Notes: generated from the sequence alone by a model not told the origin. Shown: positions 1 to 6,413, counted from the stretch's first letter. The stretch is 6,997 nt of DNA from an uncultured Mucispirillum sp. (GCA_947177675.1 CAMWVK010000078.1:1-6997); one strand, 5' to 3'. Made by a program: numbers and translations.

Positions 1-2007
1 GAGGCAGCATTAAAGACAGCAAACTTATTTCCAGTATTAATGACACCTGATATATTAATTGATAATATATTTTGTTTGTTAAATCCAAATCATGACTTTC
101 ATAATATACCACAATGGGAAGGTAACTTGCAGGATATGTCAGATTATATGGTAGCAAATGATAATATTTTTACAGTAGAAAGTGATTATATATCATTTGA
201 TGGAATGTGTGGAAAATCTTTATCTATAAAAGAATACCCAAAATACTGGCACTGTTCTATGGCAGACCAGCTTATTGGAGCCCCATTTGGTTCACAGTCA
301 TTAGAAAGCACTGTGTATATATGCTTAAATGTGATAAATGTTGGTAAGGAAGGTATCAATAAAACTAAAAGGAAATCACAGGTTATTCTGTCTCAAAATC
401 TTAATCCGCATATTTTTCCAAGATTAAATTTTAAAAAGATAGATTTAGCAGATGCTTCTAAACAACTTGAGTTAGGTGAGCAGCTGTATCATATAAATTT
501 AGCGATATTCCCTATCGCAAAAGATCATGATGCACTGCAAAATGTATGCAGTCAGGTTAAATCATATTATCAAGGGTTAGGGTTCAAGCTGGAAGAAGAT
601 AAATTTATTAACTTACCGATATTTTTATCTATGCTTCCTGGCAACTATGATGAACGGCTTGCATCAGATTTAGCACGAGGCAGAGTAGTTTTTCAAAAAA
701 ATGTTGTTGATTTAGCACCAACCAGTGCAGATTGGGGTGGAAATACTAGTAATCCGGAAATATTCTTTTTTACTCCGCGTGGACAGCTGTATTCTTTTGA
801 TTTTTTTGCAAGCAACACTAACTATAATGCATTTGTAATAGGCACATCAGGTGCAGGTAAATCTGTATTATTGCAGGATTTCGCTATGAATTATTTAATG
901 AGTGGCGGTCGTATAAATATTATTGATATTGGTGGTTCATATGAGAATTTCTGTGGAATTATTGGCGGTCAGTATATAGATATTAAGCCATCTGCACCTA
1001 TATCTCTAAATCCATTTACAGAACTAACTACAAAAGAAACATTTAGTGAATTTAAAGAATTTCTTGTTGACTGGTATTGGATGATGGGCAGCCCGGAAAG
1101 TAAAAACTTATCAGAAGAACAGTCAAATTTTATAAAATCTTATTTAAGTAATGCTATTGAAGCCAGTTATGATAAGTATGGTATAGACAGTGATGTTGAT
1201 ACAGTATTGGAGTTTTTTTCAGAAATAGCAGTAACAGAAAAAGAGGATACACTTGATGATGGTCAAAAAGTTACCGTTAAAGAGCAGGATATTCGCTGCA
1301 CTGATTTTATTCAGATATTAGGCAGATATGGTAAAAAAGGTGATTATGGTGCTTTTTTTAATGGTAAATCAGAAATAAAATTTAACCATAATTTTGTAGT
1401 GTTAGAAACTGGCAGTATGGAAAATTCTCCGGCATTAAGAGACCCTATACTTATGATTTTAACATATCATATTTCAAAATCAATATATCTTTCAAAAGAT
1501 ATGAACCAAAGAAAATTAATCATTATAGATGAGGCACATAAATTTCTTGGTAATCATAGAATAGATCCTTTTATTGAGCAGGCTTATCGTCGGTTTAGGA
1601 AACATGGTGCATCTATGATTATAGGTACACAGGGCTGGGAAGATTTAGCTAACGAGAATACTACATCAAGAGCAGGACGAGTTATTATTGAAAACTCAGC
1701 ATTTCAAATTATTATGACACAATCTTATGCTTCAAGAGAAAAGCTTAAAGAGTCAAAATCTCATCAATTTAATGATTATGATAAGGCAATGATAGACAGC
1801 ATTCAGTCTGTAAAAGGTGAGTTTTCTGAAGCATTACTTATTGCAGATAAAAATAAAGTTAAAATACGGATTATATTATCTACTTTTATGAAGAAGACAT
1901 TTTTTACATCTCCAAAAGTGCGTACATATATCAATCAGCAGGTTGCACAAGGAGTTCCATTGTTGGAGGCAGTAAATACTGTTCCAGAAGATTTATTAAA
2001 ATCGTAG
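1..2007 (+). CDS. traC: TraC-type conjugation ATPase, 5' end outside window
   Basis: This is the VirB4/TraC-family ATPase that energises pilus assembly and secretion at the cytoplasmic face of an F-type type IV secretion system. The frame is open from base 1, so the ATG at 40 is internal and the gene starts upstream. The 668 visible codons compare with roughly 800-880 residues for full TraC proteins, so only the N-terminal part is missing. Visible motifs are Walker A GTSGAGKS (841-864), the following DIGGSYENFC stretch, SLNPF (1003-1017), Walker B LIIIDEAH (1516-1539) and the GTQ motif (1624-1632), all in the order usual for this family. The Walker residues are intact, so the ATPase should be active. 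The stop lies 10 nt before the next start, inside its ribosome-binding region, which indicates one operon. The family call is firm; the TraC assignment over other VirB4-like proteins rests on the downstream traW and traU. Confidence 0.95.
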   Translation, partial: EAALKTANLFPVLMTPDILIDNIFCLLNPNHDFHNIPQWEGNLQDMSDYMVANDNIFTVESDYISFDGMCGKSLSIKEYPKYWHCSMADQLIGAPFGSQSLESTVYICLNVINVGKEGINKTKRKSQVILSQNLNPHIFPRLNFKKIDLADASKQLELGEQLYHINLAIFPIAKDHDALQNVCSQVKSYYQGLGFKLEEDKFINLPIFLSMLPGNYDERLASDLARGRVVFQKNVVDLAPTSADWGGNTSNPEIFFFTPRGQLYSFDFFASNTNYNAFVIGTSGAGKSVLLQDFAMNYLMSGGRINIIDIGGSYENFCGIIGGQYIDIKPSAPISLNPFTELTTKETFSEFKEFLVDWYWMMGSPESKNLSEEQSNFIKSYLSNAIEASYDKYGIDSDVDTVLEFFSEIAVTEKEDTLDDGQKVTVKEQDIRCTDFIQILGRYGKKGDYGAFFNGKSEIKFNHNFVVLETGSMENSPALRDPILMILTYHISKSIYLSKDMNQRKLIIIDEAHKFLGNHRIDPFIEQAYRRFRKHGASMIIGTQGWEDLANENTTSRAGRVIIENSAFQIIMTQSYASREKLKESKSHQFNDYDKAMIDSIQSVKGEFSEALLIADKNKVKIRIILSTFMKKTFFTSPKVRTYINQQVAQGVPLLEAVNTVPEDLLKS

Positions 2008-2017
2008 GATATAATAT

Positions 2018-2512
2018 ATGAATAAAAATAAGATGAAAAGTTATTTATATAAAAGTGAGAATTTTATAATTATTGGGCTAATTTTAGGAATAGTATTTGG
2101 AATATTCTTTATACATTTATCAAGAGATACTTCTCTTGATTATAATGTATGGCTGTCTGCCGGTAAACAAGATAATTATACATTAAATAGTTATGTAAGA
2201 TTTAAATATACACATCCAGATAGGTATATTGAAGGAAAATGGTTAATAAAACAGGTTGCATGCAGGGAAGGTGATTTACTTGAACGGTATGGTGATTATT
2301 TTACCTGCAATGGTAAAAATATAGTTAAAGCACTGCATATAGATAAGAATGGCAATCCACTTATACAATTTGAGTATAACGGTATTATTCCAAAAGGTTA
2401 TTATTTTTTAACAGGAACACATGATAGAAGTTATGACAGCAGATATTTTGGGTTGATTTATCACAGTGAGATAGATGAAAGGGTTTTTCCGCTTAGGAGC
2501 TTGTTATGGTAA
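2018..2512 (+). CDS. trhF: Conjugative S26 signal peptidase (TrhF/TraF-like)
   Basis: A 164-aa membrane-anchored serine peptidase of the S26 family, as found between traC and traW in SXT/R27-type transfer operons. Residues 16-34 form one N-terminal membrane anchor. The likely nucleophile is Ser39 in DTSLDYNVW, which aligns by eye with the T-x-S-L-P pattern of plasmid TraF peptidases. The proline after it is replaced by Asp, which is unusual. The likely general base is Lys78 in LIKQVACREGD. The C-terminal box GYYFLTGTHDRSYDSRYFG (residues 127-145) is a clear S26 signature. The substrate is not shown by the sequence; maturation of the pilin or another exported transfer protein is the usual inference. 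A weak TAGGA site (2005-2009) precedes the ATG. The gene overlaps traW by 7 nt, which suggests translational coupling. The S26 family is well supported; the exact partner is inferred. Confidence 0.85.
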   Translation: MNKNKMKSYLYKSENFIIIGLILGIVFGIFFIHLSRDTSLDYNVWLSAGKQDNYTLNSYVRFKYTHPDRYIEGKWLIKQVACREGDLLERYGDYFTCNGKNIVKALHIDKNGNPLIQFEYNGIIPKGYYFLTGTHDRSYDSRYFGLIYHSEIDERVFPLRSLLW

Positions 2513-3144
2513 GGCTCATTACTTTTTTATTAATAGTTATTCCATCTATACTCTATGCAGCAGTTTATGAGATTGTTGAACCAGATTTTGTAGAAACAGC
2601 TAAAGCATTTGCTCAAACAGAAGAATTTAAAGAGCTGGCTTTAAAAGGGCAAAATAGACAGATAGATATGATAAAAGCATCTAAGGGTGAATTATTATTA
2701 CAGGCTTTAAATGACAGTGAATATGATGTTGAATATTACTATACACTGCCTCAAGATATGCCTAAGGTTGATAGAAATGGAAACATTGTTGGAATACTTT
2801 ATCCTAAAGGATATACTTTTGCACCATTGAAATTTATGAAAATGGCTCCACCACCATTAATAATATATAATCCTTGTGATAAAGAAGAGCTGGAATTGGT
2901 TAATGATATATGTAAAATTTATGATAAAAATTATCAAAGATATATATTACTTACATCTGGCTGTTCATTAGAAGAAATGTCAAAGTTAGAGCTTGGAACA
3001 AATAACAGATTTTTATTAGATAAAGACAGTGTGAAAAAATTTAATCTTAGATATACAGTATCAGTTGTTACAGCAGATTTAATTAAGGGGGTATTTAATG
3101 TTAAAGTATTTAGTAAACATAAAAATTACAACACAAATAAGTAG
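2506..3144 (+). CDS. traW: TraW, periplasmic pilus-assembly protein
   Basis: TraW is a periplasmic protein needed for F-type pilus assembly. The 212-aa product has a Sec signal peptide with probable cleavage after Ala18 (ILYA-AVYE). The mature N-terminus then carries the family motif YEIVEPD (residues 21-27). The second signature, YPKGYTFAPLKF (99-110), matches the conserved YPKGYxFNPL segment of TraW, with Ala in place of the usual Asn. The PPPLIIYN stretch that follows also fits the family. Cysteines at 124, 136 and 153 could form periplasmic disulfides. AGGAG at 2495-2499 lies 6 nt before the ATG and supports this start even though it overlaps the upstream gene. The 3' end overlaps traU by 47 nt. 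The length is typical and there is no fused TrbC domain. Confidence 0.9.
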   Translation: MVRLITFLLIVIPSILYAAVYEIVEPDFVETAKAFAQTEEFKELALKGQNRQIDMIKASKGELLLQALNDSEYDVEYYYTLPQDMPKVDRNGNIVGILYPKGYTFAPLKFMKMAPPPLIIYNPCDKEELELVNDICKIYDKNYQRYILLTSGCSLEEMSKLELGTNNRFLLDKDSVKKFNLRYTVSVVTADLIKGVFNVKVFSKHKNYNTNK

Positions 3145-4264
3145 CATCATTATTATATATTTATTTTTTATGCTGCCAAATGTATTTGCAGCAAATACAG
3201 GAGAGATGGCATGTAAGCGTGCAGGAGTGAAAGCAGATACATTTATGAATATACAGACTGCTGCATTTGAAACAATTGATAATATGCTTCCTATAAAAAT
3301 AGGTGCAATAGAAATAGATAATATAGATAATACACAAGGTGGACTTGCTGATATGGGTGGTCTTGGTGGCGGTGGTGGTTCAGATACAGATGGTACATTT
3401 TTATGTATGTGTCAGGTGCCGCCACCTGTATTTGAACGACTTGGTGTAACAATGAGTTTTTGGAATAATGTAGGTATGATTGATACGACAAGTATTCCAT
3501 ATTGTTTTCCACAGCTAGGTCAGTATTTAGATTTAGGTGGTGCTGTAGGAGGTTCACTTGAAGCACTGACTGGCAAGGCAGGGATTGGTGGAGCTAATCA
3601 GTTTGGTAAACGCTCAAGTGGCGGTAAACAAAAGGGAGATCAGTTTATTTCTGCACATACGCATTTTGCTTCATTTACAAACTTGATGAAGATAGTAAGT
3701 GACGCAATATTTAGTATGTGTTTTTCAGCAGATATGGCAACAAATATATCTCCGCAGATGAGTGAAGTATTTTTCTGGTGGCAAAATGATGAGTGGGGTG
3801 TATTAAAAAACCCAGAAGCACTACTTGTTGCTAATCCGATAGCAACAGCAGCATGTATGGCAGAAAGTTTGTCTGTATCTATATTAGGCACATCTTTGGA
3901 CCCATTATTTTGGTGTATGGGCAGCTGGGGTTCATTATATCCAATAACTATGAATGTAGGGTCAGGCACTCCATTAACATCATATGCAATGCTTGCTGCA
4001 AGAAATTTATCAGAGCGTTTTCAGCTTGCAATGTTAATGGATACTACCGGATATCAAATGTTAAATGGCTACTGCCAGCCATATCCAACATATTTTATCC
4101 CTAAAAAAGATGTAAATATATATCCGATTTGGCCGCAAAAATTTGATAATAGATTTCCATTAGGATATCCGTCAGAAATTTGGGGTTTCGGGTTAGATAA
4201 TCCAGCAAATATTGGTGTTATGACATGGATGGTTTATCAAAAAAGGGATTGTTGTTATTTATAA
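3098..4264 (+). CDS. traU: TraU, periplasmic mating-pair/DNA-transfer protein
   Basis: TraU is a periplasmic cysteine-rich protein required for efficient DNA transfer in F-type systems. This 388-aa copy has a signal peptide cleaved near Ala31 (NVFA-ANTG). Family landmarks are CMCQVPPP (Cys103, Cys105), the IPYCFPQLG segment (Cys136), YCQPYP with IYPIWPQKF near the C-terminus, and the terminal RDCC (Cys385, Cys386). Two features are odd. The segment that normally holds a Trp-x-x-Cys-x-Phe-Pro motif reads ETIDNMLPIKIGAIEI here and has no Trp or Cys. A glycine-rich linker (residues 81-94) follows it. The start overlaps traW by 47 nt, but AAGGGGG at 3085-3091 lies 6 nt upstream and no later start keeps the signal peptide, so the overlap looks real. 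The family call is secure despite the divergence. Confidence 0.92.
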   Translation: MLKYLVNIKITTQISSIIIIYLFFMLPNVFAANTGEMACKRAGVKADTFMNIQTAAFETIDNMLPIKIGAIEIDNIDNTQGGLADMGGLGGGGGSDTDGTFLCMCQVPPPVFERLGVTMSFWNNVGMIDTTSIPYCFPQLGQYLDLGGAVGGSLEALTGKAGIGGANQFGKRSSGGKQKGDQFISAHTHFASFTNLMKIVSDAIFSMCFSADMATNISPQMSEVFFWWQNDEWGVLKNPEALLVANPIATAACMAESLSVSILGTSLDPLFWCMGSWGSLYPITMNVGSGTPLTSYAMLAARNLSERFQLAMLMDTTGYQMLNGYCQPYPTYFIPKKDVNIYPIWPQKFDNRFPLGYPSEIWGFGLDNPANIGVMTWMVYQKRDCCYL

Positions 4265-4283
4265 AAACTATTGAGGTGATATT

Positions 4284-5807
4284 ATGAAATATATTATTAT
4301 GTTATTATTAATACTTCCTATTACTGCTTATGCTGTAGATAGTGATGATTTTAATTTTGATACGGGTAGAGCTGCGGATATGTTGACGCATAAAAATGCA
4401 AGAAACCCGAACAGATATAATACATCAGAAATGAAAGATAGTCTAAATAGTTGGTTGTCTAATCCAAGTAATTTAAAAGCAGTATCTGGTGAGAAAGATA
4501 ATACTTTACAAACATTAGGTGGTGAAGATGTAGATTTAGATATAAAATGCACTGTTGGACAAAAGAAACTGGCAGAATTAAGTATTGATGGCAGTAAACC
4601 TGTAGTTGTGAAATTAAATATATCAAATGGCTCAAGTTACATATTAAATAATATTTTAGGTGTGTGTGAAAACAAGATTACTGTGTGTGATATAAATGAA
4701 AATAAAAGAATATGCAATGATTATTTAAAGTTTAAGTATACTGATTATAAAACAACAGGGCAGTCTATACCTGATGAAGAAAAATCTGTAGCTGTATCAC
4801 ATATATGTTATTCAGTTCCACAGTGTATGAGCTGGCAGTTTGCACTTGATGAAACTGATAATATGGTTTCTGTAAAAAATGCAGCTGGTGAAAACTGCGG
4901 AGAATTAAAAAATACAGGAATAACACTAGGTCAGCGTGATTATTTGGTTAAACATGTTGAAAATGTATTAGCAGAATTATCTATACATGGATTATCTCAT
5001 ACAGATGCTTCTATTGATAATAAGCAGGTGATATATAATGAGCTTTCATACAATGACTGTTCAGGCGATAATTATTCAAAATATGGTTCAGGGATGACTA
5101 ATTTAGGTGATTTAATGGACTATTATAATAATCCAAAAACGACAGAACAGGATAAGAATAATATTTATAATGACTTATCCAGCAACAGTGATATGGCTCA
5201 AAAATTAGAAAACCAAAAAGGGTTGGAAAATTATGATAATTTATCATCAAGATTTGATACAGCTGCTGGTGGAATATCTTCAGGGTTTGATAGAATAGAC
5301 ACAGCTATAGAAAATATTCCAGAAAATATATTAGAATCTATTCAAAGCTGCTATAACCCAACATGCACAATTGATGTAGTATATAAAAAGTCAGTAAAAA
5401 GCAGCACAGGTAATAATATTGGTGAAGACCATATTTCAAGAGAGCGTATATTCAGGCAGTGTGAGCCAGCATCATTAGTAAAAAAAGGACTTGATGATAG
5501 TTCTGAAATAATGGAATTTACATGTCCAGTAAATAATAATGACCCTGATGTAGAAGAGACATTAGTTAAGCAGTCTAATGGTAAAGAATGCAGCTGTAAT
5601 AATGAGCATCAGCAGTCAGCTAATTTGCAGAAAGTATTAATAGCAACAAAATTAGCAGAATTATTAAATGGTGAGCTTTGCCCAAAAGATGAAACTGATA
5701 ATGCAACAATGAGTAATATTAATGAGCAAAGAAATAAATGTAGTGAAAAATGCCAAGGTGATAACAATTATCAACAGTGTATAGCTGAGTGTAATAGTGG
5801 TATATAA
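4284..5807 (+). CDS. traN: TraN-like cysteine-rich mating-pair stabilisation protein
   Basis: A 507-aa exported protein with a clear signal peptide (cleavage after Ala17, ITAYA-VDS) and 19 cysteines in the mature part, spread from about residue 90 to the C-terminus (last ones in SEKCQGD, YQQCIAEC). Its position directly after traU, its export signal and its cysteine content match TraN, the outer-membrane adhesin that stabilises mating pairs. It is shorter than most TraN proteins (about 600 to over 900 aa). I do not see the conserved C-terminal block of the family, so this may be a minimal or C-terminally shortened TraN, or a different cysteine-rich protein in the same slot. GAGGTGAT at 4273-4280 is a good ribosome-binding site. 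It starts 19 nt after traU and is the last gene of the operon. The DETDN peptide occurs twice through a 15-nt DNA repeat. Confidence 0.6.
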   Translation: MKYIIMLLLILPITAYAVDSDDFNFDTGRAADMLTHKNARNPNRYNTSEMKDSLNSWLSNPSNLKAVSGEKDNTLQTLGGEDVDLDIKCTVGQKKLAELSIDGSKPVVVKLNISNGSSYILNNILGVCENKITVCDINENKRICNDYLKFKYTDYKTTGQSIPDEEKSVAVSHICYSVPQCMSWQFALDETDNMVSVKNAAGENCGELKNTGITLGQRDYLVKHVENVLAELSIHGLSHTDASIDNKQVIYNELSYNDCSGDNYSKYGSGMTNLGDLMDYYNNPKTTEQDKNNIYNDLSSNSDMAQKLENQKGLENYDNLSSRFDTAAGGISSGFDRIDTAIENIPENILESIQSCYNPTCTIDVVYKKSVKSSTGNNIGEDHISRERIFRQCEPASLVKKGLDDSSEIMEFTCPVNNNDPDVEETLVKQSNGKECSCNNEHQQSANLQKVLIATKLAELLNGELCPKDETDNATMSNINEQRNKCSEKCQGDNNYQQCIAECNSGI

Positions 5808-5835
5808 ATAATATTTGTATACTAATTAATAGTAT

Positions 5836-5860
5836 AAGCCCTGTATTTCATGGCTTTTTT
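5836..5860 (+). terminator. Rho-independent terminator after the transfer operon
   Basis: AAGCC (5836-5840) pairs with GGCTT (5852-5856) across an 11-nt loop and runs into six T residues (5855-5860). The stem is short, so termination may be incomplete. It lies 28 nt after the traN-like stop. On the minus strand no T-run follows, so it serves the + strand only. Confidence 0.6.
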
Positions 5861-5895
5861 CTATTATTTATTAGAGTATATGATTTATTATATTC

Positions 5896-5923
5896 AGAGC
5901 ACTTGACACAGGACAAATGCTCT
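5896..5923. repeat. Inverted repeat overlapping a promoter, possible operator
   Basis: AGAGCA (5896-5901) and TGCTCT (5918-5923) form a perfect 6-bp inverted repeat with 16 nt between the arms. The arms bracket the -35 element and most of the spacer of the promoter at 5903-5931. A dimeric repressor site is the simplest reading; the regulator is not in view. Chance occurrence in AT-rich DNA cannot be excluded. Confidence 0.4.
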
Positions 5924-5931
5924 ACTATATT
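5903..5931 (+). promoter_or_regulatory. Sigma-70 promoter upstream of the hairpin block and small ORFs
   Basis: The -35 is a perfect TTGACA (5903-5908). After exactly 17 nt comes TATATT (5926-5931), one mismatch from TATAAT. Transcription would start near 5938 and run through the hairpin block into the small ORFs. The same -10 hexamer and spacing recur in the two minus-strand promoters at 6402-6374 and 6741-6713, which suggests this is how promoters look in this host. Confidence 0.7.
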
Positions 5932-5947
5932 ATAATTATCTTTTATT

Positions 5948-5999
5948 ACTTCAGAGATGAAGTTTCCGCTTTATGCGGCTCAAGGAGAACTACGGTTCT
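5948..5999. other. Three tandem hairpins: structured leader or IS605-type end remnant
   Basis: Three hairpins follow each other: ACTTCA-GAGA-TGAAGT (5948-5963, GNRA-type loop), CCGC-TTTAT-GCGG (5966-5978) and AGAAC-TACG-GTTCT (5986-5999, UNCG-type loop). The block is visibly richer in G+C than its surroundings. On the + strand it would be the start of the RNA made from the 5903 promoter. On the minus strand it encodes RTVVLLEPHKAETSSLK followed by a stop. That resembles, from memory only, the variable tails of TnpB proteins, where the gene end overlaps the guide-RNA scaffold and transposon right end. No TnpB catalytic or zinc-finger sequence is present upstream on that strand, so any element would be a remnant. 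No known riboswitch class was recognised. Confidence 0.45.
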
Positions 6000-6179
6000 A
6001 CCATTAATAATAGACCTGTTGTAATTATAGTAGGTTATCAAAATTATCAAAAAAAGACACAATATCTTTGTGTAAAAAATCAAAAAAATAAAATTTGTCA
6101 GATTCCGAATTTGTTTACAACAACAGCAGACAGCATTGTTTGCTTTTACATAGATAGTAAACATAAGGAGGATGTATGA
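5973..6179 (+). CDS. Hypothetical 68-aa protein, uncertain start
   Basis: Unrecognised small protein. From about residue 12 on it reads like ordinary coding sequence (NRPVVIIVGYQNYQKK..., three Cys, basic and polar, no membrane segment). The first 10 codons (CGG CTC AAG GAG AAC TAC) are unlike the local codon habit because they lie in the hairpin block, and the ATG at 5973 has no convincing ribosome-binding site. A real start could lie elsewhere, or translation may not happen. AAGGAG at 5982-5987 has no ATG, GTG or TTG at a sensible distance. Its stop (6177-6179) lies 1 nt before the next ATG (6181), and that gene's ribosome-binding site is inside this frame, so the two would be translationally coupled. 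No function is proposed. Confidence 0.35.
   Translation: MRLKENYGSTINNRPVVIIVGYQNYQKKTQYLCVKNQKNKICQIPNLFTTTADSIVCFYIDSKHKEDV
6165..6171 (+). promoter_or_regulatory. Strong ribosome-binding site for the 46-aa peptide
   Basis: AAGGAGG is the most complete Shine-Dalgarno sequence in the window and sits 9 nt before the ATG at 6181. An earlier ATG at 6176 would give only six residues, so 6181 is the better start. Confidence 0.7.
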
Positions 6180-6180
6180 C

Positions 6181-6321
6181 ATGTTTCAGTGGTTAAGAAA
6201 TAGCCTCTTGAAAAAAGCAGAGCAATTTTTTGAAAAAGCCCTGCTTATTTTCATAGAAAAATATTTTGAAACATTAGCAATACTATTAGCAGCTTATACT
6301 ATTTATCGTATAACTAGCTGA
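6181..6321 (+). CDS. 46-aa amphipathic/membrane peptide, candidate type I toxin (unit 1)
   Basis: A short peptide, MFQWLRNSLLKKAEQFFEKA in its first 20 residues, then a hydrophobic stretch (LLIFIEKYFE, TLAILLAAYTIY, roughly residues 21-42) and the end RITS. The N-terminal half looks like a basic amphipathic helix and the C-terminal half can span a membrane. The ribosome-binding site is near perfect. A minus-strand promoter lies just beyond its 3' end and points back over it, and a minus-strand terminator lies within its 5' third. A small hydrophobic peptide with a cis-encoded antisense RNA is the hallmark of type I toxins, which act at the inner membrane. No specific toxin family was recognised. 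The alternative is an ordinary small membrane protein of the mobile element. That the peptide is a gene is well supported; toxicity is inference. Confidence 0.65.
   Translation: MFQWLRNSLLKKAEQFFEKALLIFIEKYFETLAILLAAYTIYRITS
6211..6246 (-). terminator. Minus-strand terminator inside the 46-aa ORF
   Basis: Read on the minus strand, AAGCAGGGC (6246-6238) pairs with GCTCTGCTT (6223-6215), with one mismatch, and ends in a run of six T (6216-6211). It can further fold through the internal TTTT/AAAA. It has the form of a rho-independent terminator for a transcript entering from the right. On the + strand the hairpin is followed by TATTTTC, a poorer U-tract. Confidence 0.55.
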
Positions 6322-6342
6322 TAATTTATTACTATATGTAAG

Positions 6343-6363
6343 GCAGGGGGTAGGCTCCCCTGC
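6343..6363. repeat. GC-rich 7-bp hairpin, unit 1
   Basis: GCAGGGG (6343-6349) and CCCCTGC (6357-6363) pair perfectly around a 7-nt loop, 21 nt after the 46-aa ORF. It is followed by TCTTAACC rather than a T-run, so it is a poor terminator. On the minus strand it would be the first structure of the predicted antisense RNA. A matching hairpin occurs in unit 2 at 6683-6702. Confidence 0.8.
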
Positions 6364-6373
6364 TCTTAACCAT

Positions 6374-6402
6374 AATATAATATAGAAATATAAAGAAGTC
6401 AA
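6374..6402 (-). promoter_or_regulatory. Minus-strand promoter of unit 1
   Basis: On the minus strand TTGACT (6402-6397) is followed after 17 nt by TATATT (6379-6374). Each hexamer differs from the sigma-70 consensus at one position and the spacing is ideal. Transcription would start near 6367, immediately before the GC hairpin, and run back over the 46-aa ORF. The same two hexamers with the same spacing recur 339 nt to the right. Confidence 0.65.
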
Positions 6403-6408
6403 TTAGTT
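6396..6408. repeat. 13-nt direct repeat, copy 1
   Basis: AAGTCAATTAGTT occurs here and at 6735-6747. In both units it begins 33 nt after the end of the GC hairpin and contains the -35 of the minus-strand promoter. This marks the two units as duplicates of one ancestral module. Confidence 0.8.
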
Positions 6409-6413
6409 TTACC

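Larger units (their letters stand above)
6211..6367 (-). ncRNA. Predicted antisense RNA of unit 1 (candidate antitoxin RNA)
   Basis: This is inferred from the minus-strand promoter at 6402-6374 and the minus-strand terminator at 6246-6211. The RNA would start near 6367 and be about 157 nt long. Its 5' end would be a GC-rich stem-loop (6363-6343), and it would be complementary to the last 111 nt of the 46-aa ORF plus its 3' region. A short stable RNA with a 5' stem-loop, fully complementary to a small-peptide mRNA, is what type I antitoxins look like. The ends are estimates. Confidence 0.5.

Noticed and set aside
3291..3969. Two minus-strand frames and a + frame (3853-4104) within traU
   Set aside because: They overlap a well-supported TraU and show no start signals or recognisable domains.
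4328..4552. Minus-strand frame within the traN-like gene
   Set aside because: Shadow of the coding strand with no ribosome-binding site.
5945..5999. Group II intron domain V
   Set aside because: The minus strand contains GAGCCGCAT, like the start of domain V, but the pairing CGGTTC-type 3' arm is missing where it is needed and the middle does not fold as domain V.
5957..6007. 16-aa leader peptide (ATG at 5957, MKFPLYAAQGELRFYH)
   Set aside because: No ribosome-binding site; the ATG lies in the loop and stem of the first hairpin and no attenuator-type codon run is present.
5946..6182. Minus-strand frame of 78 codons
   Set aside because: The body is an AT-driven hydrophobic translation with four consecutive Cys and no supported start. 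Only its last 17 or so codons (the possible TnpB-like tail) deserve attention, and these are reported as part of the hairpin block.
6343..6363. GC hairpin as the terminator of the 46-aa gene
   Set aside because: No T-run follows it on either strand, and its position next to the antisense start explains it better.
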